Notes: generated from the sequence alone by a model not told the origin. A stretch of 64,000 bases of DNA from Glebionis coronaria (GCA_025667525.1 CM046882.1:504750792-504814791); one strand, 5' to 3'; counted from the stretch's first letter, positions 48,711-60,112 are shown. Made by a program: numbers and translations.

Positions 48711-50236
48711 TTGGATCCTGAATTCGAAAAATGGCTTAATGCGATGAATGTGGAGATGCAATCCATGAAAGATAATGATGTCTGGGTATTAGTTGATCTT
48801 CCTCCTAACGGTAGAACCGTTGGTAGCAAGTGGCTATTCAAGAAAAAGACTGACATGGATGGCAAAGTACACACCTTTAAAGCTCGTCTTGTAGCAAAGG
48901 GCTTCACTCAAACCTACGGGGTTGATTATGAAGAGACCTTTTCTCCTGTAGCAGACATTAGAGCTATAAGGATTCTTATAGCCATAGCCGCGTTCTATGA
49001 CTATGAGATTTGGCAAATGGATGTCAAAACCGCCTTCCTCAATGGACATCTTTCTGAAGAAGTCTATATGGTGCAACCTGAGGGTTTTGTCGATCCTAAA
49101 TATCCTAACCGAGTATGCAAGCTCAAGCGTTCCATTTATGGACGTAAGCAAGCATCTAGGCAATGGAATAAGCGTTTTGATGATGAGATTAAGAAATTCG
49201 GTTTCACTCAGAATCAAGATGAGCCATGTGTATATCATAAAGCCAGTGGGAGTAATGTTACTTTCCTAATTCTATATGTTGATGACATATTGCTCATAGG
49301 GAAAAATATTCCAATGTTTTGCTATGAAAGATTTAGGAGAAGCTGCATATATTCTTAGAATCAAGATCTACCGATAGATCTAGACGGTTAATTGGTTTAT
49401 GTAAAAGTGCTTACATTGAGAAAATCTTGAAAAGATTTCATATGGAGAATTCCAAGCGTGGAACTATCCCAATGCATGAAAGCCCTAAATTAAGTAAGTC
49501 ACAATGTGCTGTTTCACCAACTGAAAAGAAACGCATGCAAAATATTCCTTATGCCTCGGCTATAGGATCAATTATGTATGTTATGAGATGTACTCGTCCT
49601 GATGTGGCGTTCGCTCAGAACATAACAAGTCGATTTCAACAGAGTACTGGTGAACTTCACTGGACTGCTGTTAAAAATATTCTTAAGTATTTACGGAATA
49701 CTAAGGATATGTTTCTGGTTTATGGTGGTGACGAAAAAAGAGAGCTCAGGGTTTCTTGCTACACTGATGCTGGATATCTGACAGATGTTGATGACCTAAA
49801 ATCTCAGACTGGATATGTTTTCGTTTTAAATGGAGGTGCTGTTGACTGGAAAAGCACAAAGCAAAGTATTTTTGCAACTTCATCTACAGAAGCTGAGTAT
49901 ATAGCTGCTTTTGATGCAGCTAAAGAGGCTGTTTGGATTCGTAAGTTCATTTCTGGGCTTGGTATTATGCCCAAAATTGAAGATCCCATTGATATGTATT
50001 GTGACAATACTGGAGCCATTACTATAGCTAATGAAAGCGGAGTCACCAAGGGTGCTAGACATTTCCGCGCAAAAGTTCACTATCTTCGAGAGACCATTGA
50101 GATGGGTGATGTCAAGATAGCAAAAGTTCATACAGATGACAATCAAGCTGATCCATTTACGAAGGCGTTAACATTCCCTAAGCATTCTAAATTGACTCGG
50201 GGTATTGGTATGATACAAGCTAGTAGTCTCATGTAA
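48711..50236 (+). pseudogene. TE3 reverse transcriptase and RNase H, broken
   Basis: RT motifs as in TE2 (QMDVKTAFLNGHL, SIYGRKQASRQWN, LYVDDILLIG) up to 49318. There a 32-bp deletion between two AATGTT repeats shifts the frame, and 2 bp are lost near 49374. From 49427 the RNase H half continues (CYTDAGYLTDVDD, SSTEAEYIAAFDA, MYCDNTGAITIA) to the TAA at 50234-50236. Confidence 0.9.
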
Positions 50237-51107
50237 ATCTGTATGTTAATTAGTATTTGGATAATTTGGAATTGTAAGACAGTTTTATTTTCTAGATAAA
50301 TAAAGATACGAGGTATTTGTTATTTCATTCATATAAAATTTGTTATTCTATATTTGCATGTTTAATCCATGAATGATTTAATCATTCTAAATATCCATTG
50401 TCGGTTAGCAATATGGGAATATTGTTTACATAAGGCAAATATGAGTGTTGGATATATTCTGTGAGAATGAGAATTGTTCTAAGCCAAACTCATATTTATT
50501 CATAAGGGATGCATACTGGATTCCTCAACTTCAAACATTTACTTTTGGATCCTTGTCATGAGTAAGATGTTGAAAATGGTCTGTTAAGTCATCCTTAGAC
50601 TTGAGATGCAAACAAGTTCTGCATGTGTGGATATCACTTTTGTAATTATATGCAAAACGCTGTCCTGAATAAGGTAGTTATAAAAGCTATTTTCCGGAGT
50701 GATGTGAAGCAGCATCCACAACACTTGTAGTCAATAAAGGATTTGTTACTCCACTTAGTATGTGCAGAATGATACCATGGCGCCTCTCTAGAATTAATCA
50801 GATAATTGTTTGGCTGAACCCAAATGGTAATGCAAGATGAATCTTGATTACATTTGGTATATCTGAATTGAATTCAATAACGAGAATCTAAATGGTTAAA
50901 CTATATGGAATGAGTTAGGATCCATATCCATGGTTTAGCGGTATCTATAACAAAGGATGATAAAAGCAAGACATAAATGACCATGCTAGTGAGAATGTTT
51001 TATGAAATTATATCTCAGACACCTCTAGTTAAATAACGAGTGTGAGCGTTGCTAGACGTTTCCGTCGTTGACATTTGTGCAATCAACTCCAACGACCAAG
51101 TGGGAGC
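50237..51107 (+). other. TE3 3' untranslated region and polypurine tract
   Basis: Matches 29601-30470; ends AAGTGGGAGC before the LTR. Confidence 0.85.
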
Positions 51108-52105
51108 TGTTAGTTCATGCTCGTTGGATGAGCCAAATGTGGCTAGGGGTGTCTGAGCCTATTGGGGGCACACACGTTAAACACTTAGAGTGCGTTTTAC
51201 TTCACGATAAGCTTAGAAATTGTAAACTGCTGGACTAATCATGTAAGAACTTTTATGGGTGTCCTAAATTTGTTTTAGTAAGCTGAGGAAAGATCTAGAA
51301 TGATTACTTGAGTGTCCAGATTCATTTGAGATAATGAGTAAAGAAGAGTCATGATAAACATTGGTGTTTGTGTGGGATAAGGCTTAAACTTGAAGAGTTT
51401 TTGACTTATCATAAGTGGGATTTGATGGGTATATAAACACCCTTCTACCCAGCTCATAACACACGAATTTTATAAAGCAAAACCAAAGAAAAGCTCTGCC
51501 ATTAACATACTCTTGATAATCAATTTAGGTTTAAACTCAATTAGGGTTTATAATCTTAAATTGATCACTCCATCTCAAATCACTTGCATTTAATCAATCC
51601 AAGTTGTTTAGTAGTTGTTATTTGATACTACTAAAGGTTTACAAACCGTGGGATAATCTGTCAAAGGCGTGACAGATCACAGAAGCTATTCCGGGCTTAT
51701 TCTGATCGTTCTCAGACAAAAGCTTCTGTGCACATCGGACAGTGTTGTCCGATATCTTACAGCAAAGGGAAAGGTTCTCGGGTAAAGCTTGTATCTCGGA
51801 CAACAAAGCAATTTTAGGCTGTTTTGTTTTTTTGGTTCGGATCGGGTTTTTCGACACTTGGTGTTTGGGTATACGTGGAGTTCGCCTAGCAATCCGGACG
51901 TGTTCATTTGACGTGTTTGTGTGAGCAACCGTAGAGGTGGTATATTTTATCACTCGTTTTAGTTTCATTGCTTTTGGACGAAGGTTAGTTTTCGCGTTTA
52001 CTTTATTGTTTATTATTAATTACGTGTTAATCATAATTGATCAAACTAGATCCATTCCGCTGCGTACTCGTAGTTACATGGTTAACTAGATATTAAATCC
52101 CAACA
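51108..52105 (+). repeat. TE3 3' LTR
   Basis: 998 bp, TGTTAGTTCATGC...AATCCCAACA, followed by ACGAA. Confidence 0.95.
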
Positions 52106-52110
52106 ACGAA

Positions 52111-53689
52111 CGGGTCACTGAAAAAGAACTTCCTAAAAACAGGTTAACCAGTTGCGGGTGGATGGGCTTGGCATGATGATATAGTTTAACAGGCAGTACG
52201 TCTTTGATAATTAATATCTTGTTTCGTGTACACGTGAACTAAAATTCATTTTATTTTCGTTTCTTCATATACTTTTCATGTTCTATAAGTTCATCGAATT
52301 TATGTGTGTACTTAACTTATAGGTAGATGTTCTGTGAACATGTTCTGTGAACATGTTCTGTGAACATGTTCTGTGAACATGTTCTGTGAACATGTTCTGT
52401 GACATGTTCCGTTTCATCTTAACTATCTTACACTTCTGTAATAAAAGATTGAAAAGTACGCGAGTGTTTAACCAACAAGAGAAACACCAAGAGAAACATA
52501 TACACAGATGTTCATGTTGAGCCCAATGTTGCTCAATAAATTAAGGTGTTGGAGCGGTCCGGAAAACGTTTTGCTTAAGCTTAAACCCTCAAAATTTTAT
52601 CAAGGGTTGAGGCTAAGGATATGATGTACAACTTAAATCTTCAGATATATAGGTCTAAATAACCTATTTTCTTGCTAACCTGTTTTTTTAACCAATATAA
52701 AATCTGAGATGAGAGAATGCTCCCCAACTTAATGGCCACCGGCTGTGGGTTCAAGTCATATACTTATATGGCATGTGAAATAAATTTGTGGTCTATATAT
52801 ATTGTGAGTTAGCGTGACCACCGCGTCACAACTTTTCTATATGGGCAGTTTTTAGGTTCGGTTTTTAAGGATTTTCGGGCTAGATTCAATTTTTCGATTT
52901 GTTTTGCTCACTCTGACTTTGTAAAATCAGATATATTTCGTATGGCACTTGTAGCAAATACTGAGATTAAAAACTCTAGCTTGAGGTTATGGCACTCAAG
53001 GATCATATAAGCATTATTACTCAGGTCTCTTTCTTTTAACAATGTAGGTTTGTGATAGAAACCGTTATGGTTATAGACCTCTAGTGTCTTGTTTCTTCTT
53101 TAAAAACTCAAAATCTATGAACGGCCAATAGCGGAAAAAGTTAGGGAAAAGTTTGAACTTGCCAAAGGTTTGCAAACCTTGTGAATCTCTGGTACAACTG
53201 ATTTAAAGAGCTTGTATACCAGAAACCTTGAAGGTCATAACTTCATAGATCTTGAAACTCTTAAATTGAAAAACTGCCATGTGGTCGGAAATATCATGTC
53301 TTTCAGTTTTCCATTGGAATACATTAAGGTCATGTGAGATTAAACACACAGCTAATGGAGATTCTTCCCATGCTTAAAGCATAGCTACATAGGTGCTACT
53401 TTACCAATTTGGCTCACTATTGTTTCAAATGCACGATAACAGTAGAATTGTAGAAATCAAGTAAATAAACAGATGAAACTTCGATAGCAACTATGGAACT
53501 TGTTACACCAAATTAAGTAGAACAGTTGAGCGAAAACTAGATGACTCAGACAGGAAAATCTCCCGACTGAGAATTAATACAAATAAATTTAGATGAGAAA
53601 AAGAGTATTACTCTAATACATATCATAGTCTCTTTTTTCTAATCACATTCAAAGAAAAAAAATTGAAATTGCAAGTTCTAGTCCGGCAT
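52111..53689. repeat. DC1 unit D, 3' flanking segment
   Basis: No gene. The left part is a near copy of 31480-32590 of unit C. After the AAAACTGCCATGTGGTCGG region (about 53275) it resembles unit B instead, for example CTTAAAGCATAGCTACATAGG. A 13-bp minisatellite lies at 52327-52405. Confidence 0.75.
52327..52405. repeat. 13-bp minisatellite (TTCTGTGAACATG)n
   Basis: Five full units plus a partial TTCTGTGACATG. The same place in unit C (about 31690) has a single full unit plus the partial one, so the array grew or shrank after the two segments separated. Confidence 0.9.
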
Positions 53690-55008
53690 TCACGGAAAAT
53701 AACCATTAATATCTTGATTACCAAAGCAAGATACATACTTAGGAGTTTTCCTTTCTTCGACCAAATGTTAATGGATGTTTATGATACCAGGGAGTTTTAG
53801 TGCCCTCAAACCAAGTGTTTGCTAAATCATGAACCGACTAATGCAAGCAAGGTGAAAAGAACTTTTGTATTTAGGATCCATTTCCGCCTCACAAATATCA
53901 CAATAGAAATCTTCCGGATGTTTTTGACGGGGGGATACGTCAGTAGGATTTCATATCCTTTGCAATTGAACAAGGGACTGTGCTCCCCTCATTGCACAAT
54001 TCGAGCATGATTGGAAGTCACAAGCCTTGCAAGAATAGATTATGCATCTATATATATAGTTATATGCCATATGTTGCATGATTTACAGACAACATTGGGA
54101 TCAATAAGTTGTATAAGAGGATGGTCGGGGTATTCGTGTTTAATGGTTTTCGGTAAAATGCATAATTTACACAAAGGTAAAACTTGCACAAATGATCACA
54201 TTTGTACGCAAGCGGGTTACGGTTGCTGTAAGTCAAGGGATGATTGTGTCTAAGTCAAGGGTAATGTCTGGGTGAAGTTGATGTTGTAATGTTCGGGGTA
54301 GTTTAGCACAATATTTGTGGACAGTGAATGAACATCCATCTTTGCAGCATCTTCAACGGACATGTAAATGCGTGTGACATGCGAAAATGCAGCAAACTGT
54401 TTACGCCTTCACTAGCATCAAAATTGCTTGGATCATCTCTGAAACCATGTGCATTTGTATTTAGAGGCGCGTAAATCATAAAAACACACAATAAAGATAA
54501 AAATTAGTTCACTTTACCTTGGAGTAGAAGGTTGTATCTGTGCATTCGTGGCACATACAATATAGGCCAAACATATATACAGTTCCCACAATGATACAAC
54601 CATGCATCCATCCCATGGAACGTATTTGTTACAAAATTTGCAACAATAACTCAGTGAGTACATGAGATGGAGTGGATGTTCATGGTGATAATGTGGTATA
54701 TCGACGGTAGGTGGTAAGGAACCACATGTCTTGTGGATCCAAAAGTCACAACTATCACATCGATAGAATAAGCCTTCATCTGTCATGTTGCAAGTATCAC
54801 AACGGTATGAAGCAGGTCTTGATTGAAAGGCTAAAGTGTCTTGTGGGTGGCCTTCATGTTCAAACTTCATCAATGGGTCCTCCTTGTAGTAACTATAACA
54901 GTTACTAGAAGGAAACCCTTTTGAGTTCTCCTCCTCATCATCATCATCATCAGCATCTTTCACGGTACCAAGATTCATCTCCGAGTCGATGAACTTCAGT
55001 TGATGCAC
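53690..55008 (-). pseudogene. DC1-domain gene, unit D, frameshifted
   Basis: Exon 1 runs 55008-54518 and encodes MHQLKFIDSEMNLG, DDDDDEEEN, HEGHPQDTLAFQ, a full DC1 module (YRCDTCN, YRCDSCDFWIHKTC), and a second starting HPLHLMYSLSYCCKFCNKY. The second is shifted after PWDG but returns to ATNAQIQPSTPR before the donor CTCCAAG|GTAAAG. A 78-bp intron (54440-54517) has a good CAG acceptor. The next exon (LDASEG-like, 54439 to about 54260) and the C-terminal module (about 53750-54060) are split over frames. Homologous stop TGA at 53690-53692. It is the least damaged N-terminal part of the four and groups with unit B. Possibly expressed as a short one-module protein, but full-length function is unlikely. 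Confidence 0.7.
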
Positions 55009-55026
55009 CTCATGAACTTTACTACC

Positions 55027-55035
55027 CTATAAATA
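55027..55035 (-). promoter_or_regulatory. TATA-like box upstream of DC1 unit D
   Basis: TATTTATAG on minus, as in the other three units. Confidence 0.35.
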
Positions 55036-56317
55036 ATGGCTATAAAGGACTAAAGGTTATTTCAAATTCAACATTCTTTTCTTCAATTCGAAGTTTCATC
55101 TTACTTTTGCTTTTGAACCTATCTTTTGTCAATTGGAAGCTTTCTTTATATATCTAAACAAATCTCAGTTTCAAAAAGCAAACCATCACGTTAGGCTCAA
55201 ATTCAAATTTAAATGATGTTAAAGCATTTTACTGAACTTCCGTACGGGTCACTGAAAAAGAACTTAACCAGTTGCGGGTGTATGGGCTTAGCCATGATAG
55301 TTGTTTAATATGCAGATTAAGTACGTGTTCGAAGTTAGTACGAGTATCTTGTTTCGTCTGCACATGATCTAAAATACATTTTGTTTTCGTTCATTCATAT
55401 ATTCATCATGTTCTATAACGTTAGTTCATCGAATTTATGTGTGTGATTACTTACATAGACATTTACAAAAGTTAATTAGCAAGTAATGTACGCCCTTTCT
55501 CCAAGCATATTCTATTACCGGCACTTAATTACTACTACTTAAAATATATCGAAAAGACGAACAACCGTAAGACAGCTTGTTAAATTAGGCCGGCCTCATA
55601 ACGAGTACGAAATGCTACTCGATTGAAGAAATACCATTTCAGTTGTAAATTATCAAGTGAGACGTTTTTTTTCTTCGTATATTTGCAACAGAATGATGCA
55701 TGAATCTATAACAAAATACCATATCTTTTAGCAGGGCCGAACTCAGTAACGCGATTGTATCACCCCGAGCAAGACTATGTTGTCTACGGTCTACTTGTGA
55801 CATAAGTATTAATCTTCTCCCAGACCAAGGTGTAATTTTCTTTACTTTTATTGTTGCTTATGGGGATCTTATTCATTTGCTTTCTAATATGAGTAATAAC
55901 CCTAACTTCGTTATCTAGATATACATTTTTTGGAAACTCAAATAAAACATATTTTACCAATCACAATTGTCATAACTTTTTTTGGTTATCCGAACTTTCA
56001 AATGATCAAATCGATGTTTCTCGTAACACCTTATAGGTGGGAACGTTCAAAAGGTTTTACTTACTCATTGATACACACTAGTAGTGAATATAACCAACAA
56101 CCATCGACATGTATCATGCATGTCATTAATTATCTTGCATGGCAAATTGGCAATACATTGACTAAATACGATGGCCAAATTGATATCACATGCTTTTTTA
56201 TTAGTGTCATTTTGTGTGGTTGGGACTTGGGGAGTTGTGGTGTCCATTCATGGTACATATACCTCAATTGGTGATGGAAGTCCCATATAATAACGAGATA
56301 AACAGAATAACTCCACC
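55036..56317. other. 5' flank of unit D and intergenic DNA
   Basis: 55036-55510 matches the 5' flank of unit A and includes an empty TE2/TE3 target site (CCGTACGGGTCACTG near 55240). The rest is unique AT-rich sequence. A 114-codon plus-strand ORF at 55930-56274 has no recognisable domain, repeats or codon signal and is not called as a gene. Confidence 0.5.
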
Positions 56318-56585
56318 CAGTGGCAGAATCAGGATGTTAGACAAAAATTTATTGTATACACAAAAATAAAAATAAAAATATAATATTTTTAGGTTGTTTT
56401 TTTTTTTGATAATTTAAAAGTTTTTTACATTGTTTTGTTTTCGAGTGAGGAGCAATTTGATTCTATAATGGGCTGCATTTTAATAAAATGGTCTTAAAAT
56501 TATTATTTTTTTACACTGAAATTTAATTTTTTTTGTGAGTCATGGGGATGCCGCCCCCCGCACCTTCCAAGTACATCCGCCCCTG
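56318..56585. mobile_element. Possible hAT-like MITE, degraded
   Basis: 268 bp from CAGTGGCAGAATCAGGA to ATCCGCCCCTG, whose complement CAGGGGCGGAT pairs with the left end. The flanks ACTCCACC and TTTCCATC agree at five of eight positions, a plausible worn 8-bp duplication. The middle is AT-rich with no coding sequence. Confidence 0.4.
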
Positions 56586-56885
56586 TTTCCATCCTTATTC
56601 TTTAAGGATATGGCCGAGCATCGTCCCGTTCTGTTTAAGATCGAACCGAACCGATGATCGAAATGGTCCAAAATCTTGAACAGAAAAGCGGACCGAATGG
56701 TTCGGTTCGGTCTTCAATTAGGTCGGTCTAATGTTATTAGACATAATCGACGGGTTTTTTTAAGACCAAACCGGGTGAACCAAGATCGGATCGATCGGGG
56801 ACCGAAAATCACGGACTGAAAACTGGACCAAAATGTTTCAATCCAATTTCGTTCGGTCTGATTTAGTTCAATCTTCGATACAAAC

Positions 56886-57255
56886 TAGAGGTGGCAAAAC
56901 GGGCGGGCGGACACGGGCGGCAGGCAAAACGGGCGACGGGCAAAACGAGCACTGGCTAAAAAACGGGTGGGTTAAACGGGCGAAAGTTAAAACTGGAAAA
57001 AAACATATAAAAACGTTGAAATAAAAAATAAAAAAACTTGTTTAAAAGTAGGGGATAAAAAATTAAATAGAAAAAATTTGTCGAGTTACCTATTTATTAT
57101 TTTACATGGCCGTCCATTAAGCCCATATAATTTCTTACATTTGCGCCCGTTTAGCCCATCAATAATAATGAATGGATAAAAAGTGCCTCATTTTTTTTTG
57201 AAAATGAACAAAAGAATGCCTATTTTGTCTGAATAGGCAAGATTTACCACCTTTA
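56886..57255. mobile_element. hAT-type MITE with 8-bp TSD
   Basis: Ends TAGAGGTGGCAAA and (complement of the right end) TAAAGGTGGTAAA form 13-bp terminal inverted repeats with three mismatches. Flanks ATACAAAC (56878-56885) and ATACAAAT (57256-57263) are an 8-bp duplication with one change. 370 bp, with a GGGCG-rich start and an AT-rich centre; no transposase. Confidence 0.75.
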
Positions 57256-57406
57256 ATACAAATTTTGAGAGTTGCATTAAGGCTTAACTTAAACTGCAAG
57301 CTAAAAGAAATAATCAGATGATGTTATACGAAAAGAAACCCACTATTATTGTACTGTATTTGTCTATGAAAATTCATATAACATGATGGGCCACTAGTGT
57401 TGCAAA

Positions 57407-57878
57407 TAGGGGTGGGAATCGGGTCGGGTTGGTCGGGTTCGGGTTATTCGGGTCGGGTTGAATTCGGGTTGAGGGTAAAAATATTTTACCCGAACCCGAC
57501 CCGAGTTGAACTCGGGTTAGTCGGGTTCGGGTCTATTCGGGTCGGGTCTACTCGGGTCGGGTCTATTCGGGTTCGGGTCAACCCGACTACGGGTAAAATA
57601 TAAAAAAAAAACTTTTTTTTAATTTTTTTAATAGAAATTATATTTAATTTTAATTTTAAAAATAAAAAAATTTCTTATTCGGGTCAACCGGGTTGACCCG
57701 AACCCGAATTAAGCATAAATATTTTACCCGATGTCCGACCCGATTTCGAATTCGGGTTAGTCGGGTTGACCCGACTAACCCGAATTGAAATTTCAACCCG
57801 AGTAACCCGACCCGAATATGCTCGGGTCGGGTTCGGGTCGGTCGGGTTCGGGTCGGGTCGGAAATATTGACACCCCTA
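57407..57878. mobile_element. hAT-type MITE built of (T)CGGGT repeats, perfect 8-bp TSD
   Basis: 472 bp, TAGGGGTG...CACCCCTA, flanked by GTTGCAAA on both sides (57399-57406 and 57879-57886). The left part is dense in TCGGGT and TTCGGGT units, the right part in their complements and further CGGGT units, so the element can fold back. No coding capacity. It sits one base before the ATG of the ORF at 57888. Confidence 0.9.
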
Positions 57879-57887
57879 GTTGCAAAC

Positions 57888-58160
57888 ATGGGCGAAAGTC
57901 GGTGGACCCACTTTGTTCGAAACTATATATGGCGTGTTATAAGACGTAGCACTAAAAACGCTAAAAAGATTCAAATAAAAAAGATTATACAACAAGCAAA
58001 CCATCCGGATTTTGAATTTATCTATCCTACGAAAATCGGTTTTGAAAAGCCAGATGAAAAGCTCATAGGAAAGACATCGGTTGAACAAAAGGAAAAATAT
58101 CTTAGTGACGAAGCGGCGGTGAAGTATTTTGTGCTCCGTGACAATACATATCTCAGTTAA
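57888..58160 (+). CDS. Unassigned 90-codon ORF
   Basis: MGESRWTHFVRNYIWRVIRR opens a Lys/Arg-rich protein without Cys clusters, signal peptide or membrane segment. It continues with KKIIQQANHPDFEFIYPTKI and ends LRDNTYLS. Residue use (balanced Lys, Glu, Asp, aromatic) looks more protein-like than the shadows around it, but I do not recognise a family. It could be one exon of a larger gene or a fragment carried by a transposon: a MITE lies directly upstream and a Helitron-like end 50 bp downstream. Extending to the earlier ATG at 57867 would translate the MITE end and is unlikely. Confidence 0.35.
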   Translation: MGESRWTHFVRNYIWRVIRRSTKNAKKIQIKKIIQQANHPDFEFIYPTKIGFEKPDEKLIGKTSVEQKEKYLSDEAAVKYFVLRDNTYLS

Positions 58161-58209
58161 GCGCCTTTTTAACTAGGGCGTGAGAGATTTGGTTTTCAAC
58201 CAAACAAAA

Positions 58210-58242
58210 CTAGTGTAATACCCGTGCGTTGCACTGGTTACT
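58210..58242 (-). mobile_element. Helitron-like 3' terminus
   Basis: On minus: hairpin GTGC-AAC-GCAC (58224-58234), ten bases, then CTAG (58210-58213) followed by T. This is the terminal hairpin plus CTRR pattern of Helitrons, which insert between A and T. The other end was not found, so the extent toward higher coordinates is unknown. Confidence 0.5.
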
Positions 58243-60112
58243 CGTAAAAAATGAATCATTTTCTTTACCAAAATCTAAGATCGACCGGTCTCTGTAAACT
58301 ACATATATTATCTATCAAGAAATATAAAAATCAGCATAAATGAACGAACAAAACATATGAGTAGAAGTTCAAAGTACAACATGATTAAGAACAGCTTAAA
58401 TCTATTATCGTTGATAAAAGTAAACATGAAAATAAATAATGCAAACAAATGTTTAAGGATGCATATAGACTAAAAGTGATCATCATTAACATCATTCACA
58501 TTAACTTGACGTTTATTAATTAGAACATCATCAACGTAACTCTAATCAACTTGATAGTCGTCACCCTTAGCATCCTCAACTTGAACCATAATAGCGTCAA
58601 ATTTTATATCATTAGTTGCACTAAAAGAACTTGCACAACAATTCCATGTGCCAGCACATCTTGAAACATGTACGAAATTTTTTATTCTCATTGAGCAACA
58701 TCAACATCAATTATGGGTTTATATTTTGTTGGTGTCATTTATAATTATATCCATTATGTTTGTGTTAGCTGCTAAATGACACTCACTTTCCAACATTAGT
58801 TACATTAAATGGCCTCACATAAGATCGTCTATCATATTTTCATCATTCTCATTTATAGTTGATCTCATGTTTTTCATCGTCAAGGTGTTGCTCCTCTGGG
58901 CCAGGAGAGTTGCCGGAGCTATTCCTTGTGGGGTGAACAATGGCTGGTGCCAAAAGGCACCCGGGGTTAAGGTGTTCCCGTCAATCTTCACCTTTTTGTG
59001 GAATATAATCAGCCGTAAATTAGAGGTTTTCATCATTGAGCCACATATAAATTATAGGTGACTTTCATTATTGAGTCATAAAGTCAAATATGAATTCAAA
59101 ATGAATATACAATCATGTGTTATAACTAAAAGAAATAAAAACGTCGTTTAAACTCGATTAATTAACTACAAACCACAATATACAATCATGTGTAACAACT
59201 AAAAGAAATAAAAATGTCTTTTAAAAATGTCGTTTAAACTCAAGTTTGAAAAAGAAACATGAGATATTAATATATTGGACGGAGGTAGTATGCAAATTAG
59301 AAGACTTGTTGTTTACTTGTCTCTTGCGGGTAGCGTTTTTTTTCAGGTCAATAACACATGATGGAGCACCATGATCAAGTCAGTCACAATTCATCCATTA
59401 TAAGGAACTGGGACGGAAGCAGGAGATTTTCGCGGGTGCGACGAATACCTGATTCTTTTCGATATATTGTTAATTTTTGAAAAAACATAGATTTTTTTCT
59501 AGTTTCATGTTAAATACACTCGGTCCATCAAAAAATGTTTCAATTTTTTTTTGTATCGACCGATATTTAGTTCTAGTTTCGTCAAGAAGGAAGATACATG
59601 CTAAAAGGAGCAGAAGGCTTGGACCAAACCCTTTTAAGTGAAATGGTTTTGACAAAAACGGATAAATTTTAAGATTCAAGAAGTCTGCAATAGATGCGAT
59701 AGATTCTATCTATTGTCATATTGCTTATGGTCCTTTGATTAACATTATATGTAGTCACTTTTGGTTTGTGATATAGCAATATCCATTTACTCGCAACTTG
59801 AATTCAGAATTTTGTTCACGAACACGATGCACGGTAAAACTTTTTAGTGCTTTGCAGTAAGAAAAAGTATAAAAATACAAGAGATCGCTAAGTAACGCAT
59901 TCAGTGCCACAATATGTTATGATAAAGCTTCCTTAATGCACCTGCTGCTAGTTCGGTCACACTTTTAGAATTCAGTTGTGTAGAGAGCTGCATACAAAGT
60001 GTGAGAATTAGCATATTGAATACATAAATATCATTGGTCTTAGTCAAAGGAAAATAGAATAACGGATGATGTATACATGCAAAAAGAAACAAAAATATGT
60101 TCTGGTACTTAC
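58243..60112. other. Intergenic DNA without a supported gene
   Basis: AT-rich, with scattered short ORFs only. A GC-richer island at 58885-58975 (CTCTGGGCCAGGAGAG, GGCACCCGGGGTTAAGG) stands out from its surroundings and may be a transposon fragment. Near 59278, GGACGGAGGTAGTA resembles the end of a Stowaway-type MITE, but no partner end is visible. Confidence 0.5.

Larger units (their letters stand above)
34738..52105 (+). mobile_element. TE3: copy of the TE2 copia element, interrupted by SV2
   Basis: LTRs at 34738-35736 and 51108-52105, primer site at 35738, and the TSD ACGAA at 34733-34737 and 52106-52110, the same five bases and the same flanks as TE2. The internal sequence follows TE2 closely, sharing a TAA codon after the gag-pre-integrase region. 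It differs by its own stops, a 32-bp deletion in RT, and the insertion of SV2 (35913-44989) in the leader. Unlike TE2 it keeps the 245-bp protease/gag-pre-integrase segment (47404-47652). Confidence 0.95.

Noticed and set aside
55930..56274. 114-codon plus-strand ORF
   Set aside because: No domain, no repeat conservation in the other units, composition like the surrounding AT-rich DNA.
58815..59061. Overlapping 73- and 64-codon ORFs on opposite strands
   Set aside because: They lie on a small GC-richer island. The words TPGAFWHQP and LLWARRVAG do not match a family I know; more likely a transposon scrap.
59275..59292. Stowaway MITE end (complement of CTACCTCCGTCC)
   Set aside because: Only one end is visible and no TA duplication pair could be placed.
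59901..60000. SVTELAAGALRKL on the minus strand, resembling an armadillo repeat
   Set aside because: A single motif of about 13 residues without neighbouring repeats is too little to call.
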